From the NCBI GenBank assembly GCA_903938955.1, contig CAJAFJ010000088.1:1-5614 (forward strand): a stretch of 5,614 nucleotides of DNA, written 5' to 3'. The notes under the pieces are model-generated. The model was not told the DNA's origin. It saw only the letters and a program-made list of their open reading frames with translations, and did no database searches. The number at the start of each line of letters is the position of its first letter. Position 1 is the stretch's first letter. Shown here piece by piece: positions 1 through 5,599 of this stretch. The stretch is from an uncultured beta proteobacterium (GTDB lineage: Bacteria > Pseudomonadota > Gammaproteobacteria > Burkholderiales > Burkholderiaceae). Both the position numbers and the translations under genes were made by a program.

Positions 1-1
1 G

Positions 2-268
2 GGCATGGGCGGCGCCATGGACCTGGTGGCCGGCGTCAAGAGCGTGGTGGTGCTGATGGAACACGTTGCCAAGAAGAAAGACGGCACCATTGATCTGAAA
101 ATTCTGCCCAACTGCACCTTGCCGTTGACCGGTGTGGGTGTGGTCAACCGCATCATCACCGATCTGGCTGTGCTGGATGTGACGCCCGCCGGCCTGAAAG
201 TGGTGGAACTGGCGCCTGAGGTGACGCTGGAAGAAGTGCAAGCCAAGACTGGCGTGCCGCTGATTTAA
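2..268 (+). CDS. CoA-transferase subunit B (3-oxoacid / 3-oxoadipate type), 3' end only
   Basis: This is the C-terminal 88 residues of the beta subunit of a family I CoA-transferase, which moves CoA from succinyl-CoA to a 3-oxoacid such as acetoacetate or 3-oxoadipate in the cytoplasm. The gene is cut by the left edge: codons read in frame from base 2 and the ATG at 5 is internal, inside the conserved [11 protein letters not shown] segment. Other family landmarks are the MEH of [11 protein letters not shown], the CTLPLTG motif, ITDLAV, and a terminal [14 protein letters not shown] tail. The catalytic Glu of the subunit lies upstream and is not visible. The tail cannot separate a ScoB-like from a PcaJ-like enzyme, so no symbol is given. 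A subunit A gene would be expected immediately upstream. The stop TAA (266-268) overlaps the stop of the convergent gene by 4 bases, so any terminator must lie inside that gene. Confidence 0.93.
   Translation, partial: GMGGAMDLVAGVKSVVVLMEHVAKKKDGTIDLKILPNCTLPLTGVGVVNRIITDLAVLDVTPAGLKVVELAPEVTLEEVQAKTGVPLI
265..268. other. Shared convergent stop codons in a TTAA palindrome
   Basis: Bases 265-268 read TTAA on both strands. The plus-strand CoA-transferase gene uses 266-268 as TAA and the minus-strand gene uses 265-267 as its TAA. The two genes meet tail to tail with a 4-base overlap and no intergenic room for a conventional bidirectional terminator. Confidence 0.9.
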
Positions 269-1011
269 AACGGATCGGTCATGGCCCAGGCGATGCGCGC
301 AAACTCCTGTTGGAGTTGGTCGCGCACGTCGTAGCCAAACCCCGCCAGCGGGTCGGTTTGGCGCAGTGCATCGATCGAGATTGGGCTGCCTTTGGAGGCG
401 AAGAGAATGCTGTTGCTTTTTTCTTCTGACGGTATTTCCATCACCTGACTGTCAAACGCCAGGCGCATGCGGCCGGTGAACAGGCCATGGTCAGGGTCGT
501 TGTGGTGCAGGTTGGCCACCAAGACACTTTGAGGCGCCAGCGCCTTAAAGCAGTTGTCGTAGAAAGTTTGTGTGCAGAGGCGGGGCGGCTGTCCGTGGAG
601 GTCAAAACCATCGACCAGCAAGACGTCAAACGGCCCTGTTTCGTTGTTTTCCCGTTCACTTAAAAAATCAGCGCCATCCGCGCACAGCATACTGATGCGC
701 GCCTCGTCCACGGGCACGTCGAACGTTTCACGCAGCGCAATAACATGGGGGTTGATTTCGATCACGGTGAAGCGTGTGGAGGGCAAGTGCCGGTAGCAAA
801 ATTTCAGCATTGATCCACCCCCCAAGCCAATGAGGGCAACGTGGAGCGGGCACGGGTTGAACATCAAAAAACCCATCATCGTGCGCGTGTACGCCACCGC
901 CAGTTGCGTGGGGTTGGCGATGCTCATCCGGCTTTGCAATTGGTCAAAGGTGAAATACAGGGATTTGCTGCCGTCCGCCTCAAACACGTAGGGTTCATCA
1001 AATGGGGGCAT
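265..1011 (-). CDS. Spermidine-synthase-like protein (SAM-methyltransferase fold)
   Basis: This 248-residue soluble protein belongs to the spermidine/spermine synthase-like superfamily. The N-terminal part (about 1-50) holds the conserved SLYFTF...LQSRM and [12 protein letters not shown] segments. A Rossmann-type nucleoside site follows: GLGGGS (62-67), VIEINP (83-88, with Glu85 placed to bind ribose), ADGADF (111-116) and VDGFD (133-137). True spermidine synthases carry GGGDG and an acidic D-S/T-x-D active-site loop; here these read GGGS and DGFD, so polyamine synthesis is doubtful and the substrate unknown. The start is well fixed: an in-frame TAA lies two codons upstream of the ATG at 1011. 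The Shine-Dalgarno is poor (an AAGGA about 17 bases away). It follows the NTF2-like gene after 69 bp, so it may be the last gene of the operon or be transcribed separately. The family is recognised with confidence; the function is not. Confidence 0.88.
   Translation of the reverse strand: MPPFDEPYVFEADGSKSLYFTFDQLQSRMSIANPTQLAVAYTRTMMGFLMFNPCPLHVALIGLGGGSMLKFCYRHLPSTRFTVIEINPHVIALRETFDVPVDEARISMLCADGADFLSERENNETGPFDVLLVDGFDLHGQPPRLCTQTFYDNCFKALAPQSVLVANLHHNDPDHGLFTGRMRLAFDSQVMEIPSEEKSNSILFASKGSPISIDALRQTDPLAGFGYDVRDQLQQEFARIAWAMTDPF
295..325. other. Imperfect hairpin 27 bp past the CoA-transferase stop
   Basis: Arms GCGCG (295-299) and CGCGC (321-325) enclose an inner perfect stem AACTCC/GGAGTT (302-307 and 312-317) with a TGTT tetraloop. 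A small internal bulge (CA against GGT) separates the two stems. No T-run follows on either strand, so this is not a canonical intrinsic terminator. It could act as a weak terminator or a 3'-end stabilising structure for the CoA-transferase transcript, or be incidental, because it lies within the coding region of the opposite gene. Confidence 0.3.
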
Positions 1012-1043
1012 GGTTTTTTACCGTCGGGTCCTTGGATCGCTAA

Positions 1044-1072
1044 AGTTTACGTGCGATGCGCCCTGAAGCCAA
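1044..1072 (-). promoter_or_regulatory. Possible weak sigma-70-type promoter for the spermidine-synthase-like gene
   Basis: In the 69-bp gap, reading the minus strand, TTGGCT (1067-1072) and TAAACT (1044-1049) are separated by 17 bases. Each hexamer matches 4 of 6 consensus positions. Initiation would fall near 1037 and leave a leader of roughly 25 bases before the ATG at 1011. A match this weak occurs readily by chance; the only support is the position in the one sizeable intergenic gap of the window. Confidence 0.25.
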
Positions 1073-1080
1073 CCGTTCAA

Positions 1081-1509
1081 TTACGCTACGGCGCGCCGCT
1101 TTAACCAACGCATCACGCTGCCCAATAGCGGCAGCTTTTCATACAACTCTTCGGCTGCGTCCCAGTAGTCGCGGTGCTGGATGATGCGGCCCGCCGCATT
1201 GAGCACCAGATGCGTGCTGCCCAGAATGCACTGCGCTTGCCCTTGCTTGAAGCGCAGGAAACCAAAGTGAAATTCCCAGGTCAAAAAACACTGCGCGCCT
1301 TGCACGACGCGCTCGGTGATGACGAAGCGGGGGTTCTCCAAATTCACATACATGTGGCGAAAAATGCGCTGAATCTCAGTCAGGCCGCGCACATCGTTAA
1401 ACGGGTCTTTGAAGTGGGCATCGGGGGCGTAGATGGCGCCCAAGGTGTCGACCCCCGTCGGGGTCAGGGTCTGAAAGACGTCAACAATGCGGTCAACAGC
1501 GTTATTCAT
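1081..1509 (-). CDS. NTF2-like / SnoaL-like domain protein
   Basis: This 142-residue protein is a single cone-shaped alpha+beta NTF2-like domain with no signal peptide, so cytoplasmic. Visible family features are the N-terminal helix, then YAPDAHFKDPFNDVRG (27-42), a central strand segment VQGAQCFLTWEFHF (69-82), and a conserved C-terminal signature from HRDYWDAAEELYEKLP (112-127) to a basic tail WLKRR. NTF2-like folds serve as small enzymes (isomerases, cyclases, dehydratases) or binding proteins; the acidic residues near Asp30 and Asp35 and His112/Asp114 could line the pocket, but no reaction can be assigned. The ATG at 1509 lies 6 bp after the SDR stop, with no strong Shine-Dalgarno, which suggests coupling to the SDR. 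NTF2-like genes of this type recur next to SDR and CFA-type genes in proteobacterial lipid-stress clusters, so a role on a lipid or redox intermediate is inferred. Confidence 0.88.
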   Translation of the reverse strand: MNNAVDRIVDVFQTLTPTGVDTLGAIYAPDAHFKDPFNDVRGLTEIQRIFRHMYVNLENPRFVITERVVQGAQCFLTWEFHFGFLRFKQGQAQCILGSTHLVLNAAGRIIQHRDYWDAAEELYEKLPLLGSVMRWLKRRAVA

Positions 1510-1515
1510 GTTTGT

Positions 1516-2307
1516 TTAGGCGGGTTTCAGGCGGCGGGTCGCCGCAAAGAAGGCGGGGTAGGGCAACAGTTGCAACACTTTCATCCAGCGCGTAAAGCGT
1601 TTGGGAAAGTGAATTTCAAACTCGCCGCGCGCCCACCCCCGCAGTATCTCTTGCGCGGCCTGTTCCGGGCTGATCAAGGCTGGCATTTTGAACTGGTTTT
1701 GCCGCGTCAGCGGCGTGTCCACAAAACCGGGGTTGATGAGCGACACACCGATCTTTTGGGCGTGCAGGTCCAGGTACAGCGTTTCGGTCAGGTTGATGAG
1801 GGCGGCCTTGGTCGGGCCATAGGCCAGGCTGTTGGGCAGGCCCCGGTAACCCGCCACACTGCCCATCAGGCTGATGTGGCCGCGCTGGCCGCTGCCGGGG
1901 TTCACCGCTTGCGCCAAGAGTCGGGGCAGCACGGCGTGCAACACATACAAAGCGCCCAGGTAGTTGATCTGGTTGTGACGCAACAGGTCGGGCATGTCCA
2001 GCTGGGTGGCGTCCATGGCGTGGTAGTGCCCGGCGCAGTACACCACGCAGTCTAGCGCCCCCTCGGCGGCCAGGGTGTGGGCGGCAGCGGTGACGGCCGC
2101 TGCATCGGTCACGTCCAGCGGCAGCGTCGTGGCGCCGGGGTGCGCCTCGACAAAGGCCTGGAGCGCGGCCACCCCGCGTGCCGACACCACCACCTTCGCA
2201 CCCTGCGCGTGCAGGGCGGACGCCGTCGCGCGGCCAATGCCGGTAGATGCGCCCACCAGCCACACGGTGCGGCCGCGCCAGTCTGCCATGCGGGGGTTCA
2301 GTGCCAT
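1516..2307 (-). CDS. Short-chain dehydrogenase/reductase (SDR), NAD(P)-dependent
   Basis: This 263-residue protein is a classical SDR, a cytoplasmic oxidoreductase acting on a hydroxyl/carbonyl group with NAD(P)H. The Rossmann glycine motif is GASTGIG (19-25). Next come LDVTD (64-68), an NNAG-equivalent reading YCAG (90-93), and the catalytic Asn region NQIN (112-115). The catalytic Ser150 (MGSVAG) and the YGPTK motif with Tyr163 and Lys167 follow, then INPGFVDTPL (191-200). All catalytic residues are present, so it should be active. Arg44 after the second strand (SAR) would favour NADPH, a cautious inference. The C-terminus (about 235-263) is basic and hydrophobic, a possible membrane-proximal tail. 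The start at 2307 is 7 bp after the DUF3833 stop; Met7 is an alternative start, and neither has a clear ribosome site. In this operon the substrate may be a fatty-acyl or other lipid intermediate; nothing in the sequence names it. Confidence 0.94.
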   Translation of the reverse strand: MALNPRMADWRGRTVWLVGASTGIGRATASALHAQGAKVVVSARGVAALQAFVEAHPGATTLPLDVTDAAAVTAAAHTLAAEGALDCVVYCAGHYHAMDATQLDMPDLLRHNQINYLGALYVLHAVLPRLLAQAVNPGSGQRGHISLMGSVAGYRGLPNSLAYGPTKAALINLTETLYLDLHAQKIGVSLINPGFVDTPLTRQNQFKMPALISPEQAAQEILRGWARGEFEIHFPKRFTRWMKVLQLLPYPAFFAATRRLKPA

Positions 2308-2314
2308 GGGGTGT

Positions 2315-2860
2315 CTAGCGCTTGAAAAACGAGAGGGTGACTTCGCCTAGACCGACACCCCATTTGCGCATGGCGGCTTTGTTGAGCATGACTTTGTCGT
2401 TCATCAGGTACATCCAGTCGTCAAACTGGACCTCAACCACCCGCCCGTCAACCGGCAAGGCCAGCGTGTAGGCCCAGTGAAAGGCGTTGCCGCTTTGCTG
2501 GCCTTCGGCGCTGCCGACCACGTCGTCGGCCTGACCGGTGTAACGGCCGTTGGCATGGCGCGTGAGGCGCCAGATGCGCCGCTGCGTACTGCCATCTGAA
2601 TAGGTAAACGCCTCGTCCAACACCCCCGCATCGCCCTGCCAGCTGCAGTTCATCACCACGGTAAAGCGTTTAACCACCTTGCCCGACCGGTCTGTGAATA
2701 GGCCATAGGCGTCCAGCGTGCCGTTGAAATAATCGCGCAACTCCAGCACCGGGGTTTCTTTGGCGTAGTCCTGAATGTGCGGCGTGCTGCATGCGCCGAG
2801 CAGCGCCGTGGACAGCACGGCTGCCAGCCACGGGCGGTTTAAAAATGAGCGTCGTTTCAT
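2315..2860 (-). CDS. DUF3833 family lipoprotein
   Basis: This 181-residue protein is predicted to be exported and lipid-anchored. It opens with MKRRSFLNRP, a hydrophobic segment (11-21) and the lipobox LGAC with Cys24 as the lipidated residue; Ser25 at +2 favours sorting to the outer membrane. The mature part matches DUF3833: ELRDYFNGTLDAYGLF (40-55), LDEAFTYSDG (81-90), RRIWRL (94-99), GQADDVVGSAEG (109-120), GNAFHWAYTLALP (124-136) and FDDWMYLM (146-153). The alternating pattern suggests a small beta-barrel, lipocalin-like fold that could hold a lipid; this is inference. A longer in-frame reading reaches 3073, but its extra residues lie inside the permease gene and lack protein character, whereas the ATG at 2860 gives a perfect signal sequence and an ATGA overlap with the permease stop. 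DUF3833 genes recur beside CFA-type and SDR genes. Molecular function is unknown. Confidence 0.92.
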   Translation of the reverse strand: MKRRSFLNRPWLAAVLSTALLGACSTPHIQDYAKETPVLELRDYFNGTLDAYGLFTDRSGKVVKRFTVVMNCSWQGDAGVLDEAFTYSDGSTQRRIWRLTRHANGRYTGQADDVVGSAEGQQSGNAFHWAYTLALPVDGRVVEVQFDDWMYLMNDKVMLNKAAMRKWGVGLGEVTLSFFKR

Positions 2861-4155
2861 GGTGTGTGCGGCTGGGCCGAGGGTTGGATGATGAAAAAGT
2901 GCAAGGCCCCGGTTGCCAGGGCTTTGAGTGCGCAGGGCCAGAGGCAATAGGCTGTGGTGAGCAGTTGCAGGGCGTCGGCATCGCGTTCGCCGGGCACATA
3001 ACCGAGCCAGCCCAACAGGGGCAAAGCCAGACCGGCGGCCAGCGCTAGATTGAGTTTGGTGGCGAAGTTCCACCAGCCAAAGTACGCACCTTCGGCGTGG
3101 CCGTGGTCACCGGACTTGGTAATCAGCCCCGCCAACAGCGCCGTGGGCAGGACCAAGTCACTACCCAAGGCGGCACCCGACAGCGCGCACACCAGCAAAA
3201 ACCAGCGCGCATCGCCTGCGCCCAATTGGCTCGCGCCCAGGAACACAGTGATGGAAAAAACCATGCCCAAGCGCCAGCTCCGCGCCAGCCCCAGATGGCG
3301 CACCAGCCGCAGCCACAAAGGCATGGACAGCGCAGCACATACAAAGTAGACCCCCAGCGCGGCCGACTGCATGGCCTCACTCGCCTGCAGTTGGTCTTGC
3401 GCAAAAAAGAGTACCAAGGTGGCGGGGATGGCGCTGGCAATGCCGTTGAGCAAATACACCGTCAACAGGCGGCGAAAGTCAGCATTGCGCCACGGGCGCC
3501 ACAAGGTGCCGACGGCGGTCGGCGTGTTGGGTTGTGCTGAAAGAGCGGTCAGCTGCGGCTGCAGCGCACGGCTCCACGCCCACCAACCGGCCATCAAGCC
3601 CGCCAGCAGCAGCGCCAGCATGGCGGGTATGCCCAAGAGGGCGGGCGTGACAACCGCCAGCAGCACGCCGACCAGTCCCAGTCCCTCGCGCCAGGCTACC
3701 AGGCGGCTGCGGTACAGCGCATTCCCGCCCAGCATGGCGCCCCAGGACTGGTGCGCCACTGTCAAGGCGCTGTAGGCGGCATAGGTCACCACCAGCCAGG
3801 CTCCTGCCCACCACAGGAGTGCCGTCGGCTCATGCACCCCCGGCACAAAAATGGCCGAAAACCCCAGCGCCAACACGGCGGCCGCCACTGCCCCCATGCG
3901 CAGCACGGCGCGCAGTGACGTGGCAAACAAGCGGTCGCACAGGCGGCCCAGCAGCGGGTCAATCACCGCATCCAGCAAGCGGGCGCCCAGCAGCACAGCA
4001 CCCAAGGCCGCCAGGGAAACCCCCCATTGGCGGGCGTACAAATTGGGCATCAAGACGTACAGCGGCAGCGCACAAAACGCCAAGGGCAGACCCAGCAGAC
4101 CATAGTGGAGGCCGTCAACCAGACGCCATGGTGCTGGTGTCGCGCTGGGGTTCAT
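2857..4155 (-). CDS. MFS permease of the GPH (MelB-like) cation symporter family
   Basis: This 432-residue inner-membrane carrier has about 12 hydrophobic segments, roughly at 15-35, 46-66, 85-105, 112-134, 155-175, 178-198, 229-251, 264-284, 294-312, 317-340, 356-385 and 400-422. Helix II carries LLDAVIDPLLGRLCDR (61-75), equivalent to the WDAINDP of MelB, so Asp62 and Asp66 match its cation-site aspartates. The EGAYFGWWNFATKLN segment (355-369) supplies Lys367, like the helix XI lysine of MelB. The helix IV aspartate of MelB appears to be Ala134 here (TVAHQSW), which hints at altered coupling, possibly protons. The usual sugar substrate is not supported: no sugar genes are nearby and the operon looks lipid-related. 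The start at 4155 gives an ATGA overlap with the gene before it. A reading extended to 4308 adds 51 non-hydrophobic residues inside that gene and is rejected. Family is confident; substrate is unknown. Confidence 0.92.
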   Translation of the reverse strand: MNPSATPAPWRLVDGLHYGLLGLPLAFCALPLYVLMPNLYARQWGVSLAALGAVLLGARLLDAVIDPLLGRLCDRLFATSLRAVLRMGAVAAAVLALGFSAIFVPGVHEPTALLWWAGAWLVVTYAAYSALTVAHQSWGAMLGGNALYRSRLVAWREGLGLVGVLLAVVTPALLGIPAMLALLLAGLMAGWWAWSRALQPQLTALSAQPNTPTAVGTLWRPWRNADFRRLLTVYLLNGIASAIPATLVLFFAQDQLQASEAMQSAALGVYFVCAALSMPLWLRLVRHLGLARSWRLGMVFSITVFLGASQLGAGDARWFLLVCALSGAALGSDLVLPTALLAGLITKSGDHGHAEGAYFGWWNFATKLNLALAAGLALPLLGWLGYVPGERDADALQLLTTAYCLWPCALKALATGALHFFIIQPSAQPHTP

Positions 4156-4724
4156 GGCTTGTTGCCGCCCGGGTCCATGGCTTTGGCTTGCGCCAGCAGG
4201 GCTTGGCGTAACTGTGGCTCTGAGGTTTGTGGTGCCAGCCAGATGCCAAAGAACAGTTTGGCAAAGGCGGGGTCGCGAATTTCGCCCAGCAAGCGCCCAT
4301 TGCTCCAAAAAATAGCGCCAGTGCGTGGCTGATGCACACCGGTGATGCGGTCGCCCGCTTTCACATCAGGGAACAGGGCGCTCATTTGACTTTCCCAGCG
4401 CGCTTCCTGTGCAGCCCCCAGCGGTGCTTGATGGCGCATCTCGGCCATGGAGCGTTTGGCAATGTCCGCGCCTTTGAAGTTGCGCCGGTAGGCCAGCTCC
4501 AGCGCAAAAACGCTTTGCTCGTAGGCCGTGTTCACAAAGCCGGGCGCTACCCACAAGGTGGCTTGGTAAATGTCAAGGCCCCAGAAGGTCATGTTGGCCT
4601 GACCCGAGAGCATGGCCTGGGGCAACACCGGCTCCAACTCGGGTGGCAGCGTTGTCGCCAGGCTTGGCACAGCCATAAGGCCACCCGCCAAAGCCAATAC
4701 GGCGCTGGCCGCAATGTTTTTCAT
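4152..4724 (-). CDS. Exported chalcone-isomerase-like domain protein
   Basis: This 190-residue protein has a signal peptide (hydrophobic core about 5-20, probable cleavage after SLA at 21-23), so it is likely periplasmic. The mature part matches the bacterial chalcone-isomerase-like family. Landmarks are the opening LSGQANMTFWGLDIYQATLWV (39-59), LELAYRRNFKGADIAKRS (75-92), FPDVKAGDRITGVHQPRTGA (118-137), and FFGIWLAPQTSEPQLRQALL (158-177). Plant chalcone isomerases cyclise chalcones, but fatty-acid-binding members of the same fold exist and bacteria with this cluster make no flavonoids, so lipid binding is a more plausible role; that is inference. Its ATG overlaps the stop of the methyltransferase (ATGA at 4721-4724) and its stop overlaps the permease start (ATGA at 4152-4155). 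Neither start has a convincing Shine-Dalgarno, which fits translational coupling. Confidence 0.88.
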   Translation of the reverse strand: MKNIAASAVLALAGGLMAVPSLATTLPPELEPVLPQAMLSGQANMTFWGLDIYQATLWVAPGFVNTAYEQSVFALELAYRRNFKGADIAKRSMAEMRHQAPLGAAQEARWESQMSALFPDVKAGDRITGVHQPRTGAIFWSNGRLLGEIRDPAFAKLFFGIWLAPQTSEPQLRQALLAQAKAMDPGGNKP

Positions 4725-5506
4725 ACCGCTAAGTCCGCATGTTTGACCAGCGTGTACTGCACCAGGTTGATGTCGCCGGTGTCAAATGCCGCTTCGCAAT
4801 AGGCCAGGTAAAACTCCCAAATGCGCATAAAGCGCTCGTCAAAGCCCAGCGCGGCGACCTCGGCCTTGCGGGCCAGAAAGGCGTCACGCCAGCGGCGCAG
4901 GGTCTCGGCGTAGTCGGCACCAAAAGCAAACTCGTCCACCACCTGCAGACCCGCCGCCTCGGCCTGTCGGCGAAACTCGGCCGGGCAGGGCAGGCAGCCA
5001 CCGGGGAAGATGTACTGTTGAATAAAGTCGGTGGAAGCGATGTAACGCTCAAACAGCGCGTCGTCAATCACGATGCTTTGCACACAGGCCCGCCCGCCGG
5101 GTTTCAGCAAGCGACTCACGGTTTCAAAGTACTGGGGCCAGTAGGCGCGGCCCACGGCTTCAACCATCTCGATGGAGCAAATGGCGTCAAACGGGGCGTC
5201 ATGGATGTCGCGGTAGTCCTGCAGGCGCAGGTCAGCACGACCGCCCGTGCCCGTACTCACGTCCAGACCTTGTAGGCGGGCGTTGGCATAAGCCAGCTGT
5301 TCGGTACTCAGTGTTACCCCCACCACGGAGGCACCGCGGTTGACGGTGGCCTGCTCGGCCAGCGCGCCCCAGCCGCAGCCGATTTCCAGCACGCGGTGGC
5401 CGGGCTGCACATGGGCCATGTCCAGCGCGCGGCGCACTTTGGCATTTTGGGCGTCTGACAGCGAGCGTGTCAAGTCGCCCTCAAACCAGGCGCTGGAGTA
5501 ATTCAT
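4721..5506 (-). CDS. CFA-synthase-type SAM-dependent fatty-acid methyltransferase, 5' end disrupted
   Basis: This enzyme would transfer a one-carbon unit from S-adenosylmethionine to the double bond of membrane-lipid acyl chains. From the first ATG (5506) the product has 261 residues and holds most of the catalytic domain: NYSSAWF (2-8), SAM site VLEIGCGWGALAE (39-51), VGVTLSTEQ (62-70), LQDYRD (95-100), SIEMVEAVG (111-119), LLKPGG (133-138), YIFPGGCLP (165-173) and FGADYAETL (195-203). Against E. coli CFA synthase, Glu116 and Tyr199 keep bicarbonate-site residues, but the Cys reads Ser5 and the His reads Gln143. ATG 5506 is probably not the native start: it has no ribosome site and the family's DLGN...WLDDT segment continues in frame upstream. 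Related proteins usually have about 380-430 residues, so an N-terminal domain is missing or broken. A methyltransferase making methyl-branched or furan precursors (UfaM-like) is as likely as cyclopropane synthesis. Confidence 0.9.
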   Translation of the reverse strand: MNYSSAWFEGDLTRSLSDAQNAKVRRALDMAHVQPGHRVLEIGCGWGALAEQATVNRGASVVGVTLSTEQLAYANARLQGLDVSTGTGGRADLRLQDYRDIHDAPFDAICSIEMVEAVGRAYWPQYFETVSRLLKPGGRACVQSIVIDDALFERYIASTDFIQQYIFPGGCLPCPAEFRRQAEAAGLQVVDEFAFGADYAETLRRWRDAFLARKAEVAALGFDERFMRIWEFYLAYCEAAFDTGDINLVQYTLVKHADLAV

Positions 5507-5599
5507 GGTGTCGTCCAGCCACAGGCGGTAAAACGCGTTGCCCAGGTCGGGTTTTGGGTGGCGCTGGCGCTCACGCGCAAACGCTTTCGCGGTTAAGGT
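5507..5599 (-). pseudogene. In-frame upstream remnant of the methyltransferase, without a usable start
   Basis: These 31 codons continue the reading frame upstream of ATG 5506 and contain the conserved DLGNAFYRLWLDDT (5507-5548), normally part of an HYDLGN-type motif. Before DLGN the residues read ARERQRHPKP, unlike the usual N-I-x-x-H-Y, so similarity stops abruptly at about 5549. An in-frame TAA sits at 5600-5602 and no ATG, GTG or TTG lies in this frame between it and 5506; only CTG codons occur. The other minus frames close at 5593-5595 (TAA) and 5571-5573 (TGA). A single-base indel in the run AAAACCC (5549-5555) would join DLGN to a GTG start at 5572-5574. Frameshift, truncation or a sequencing error near the window edge all fit. 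Confidence 0.6.

Noticed and set aside
1012..1080. RpoE/ChrR-type promoter in the intergenic gap
   Set aside because: A CGATCC resembles a TGATC-like -35, but the nearest TAAAA is only 13 bases downstream, not the roughly 18 expected, so the pair does not fit.
1174..2055. 293-residue open frame on the + strand
   Set aside because: It is antisense to the SDR and NTF2-like genes, both of which have clear family motifs. The translation is low-complexity, rich in Q, G, H and V, and typical of a shadow frame in GC-rich DNA.
1616..2263. 215-residue alternative frame on the minus strand
   Set aside because: It lies within the SDR gene in another frame and is very rich in A, G, R and P, as expected for a GC-driven shadow.
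2861..3073. N-terminal extension of the DUF3833 protein (71 residues)
   Set aside because: It overlaps the permease coding region, has no domain character, and would bury the signal peptide and lipobox that start at 2860.
3560..3680. GCAGCAGCGCCAGCA-like short repeats in the permease gene
   Set aside because: These encode Ala/Leu-rich membrane segments; the repetition is explained by codon use in hydrophobic helices, not by a repeat element or CRISPR.
4156..4308. N-terminal extension of the MFS permease (51 residues)
   Set aside because: It overlaps the chalcone-isomerase-like gene and is non-hydrophobic; the start at 4155 gives the same ATGA overlap as the other junctions.
4227..4802. 191-residue open frame on the + strand
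   Set aside because: Antisense to the chalcone-isomerase-like gene, whose motifs and signal peptide are convincing; no recognisable domain in the + frame.
4739..5275. 178-residue open frame on the + strand
   Set aside because: Antisense to the methyltransferase catalytic domain; the residues do not resemble a protein family.
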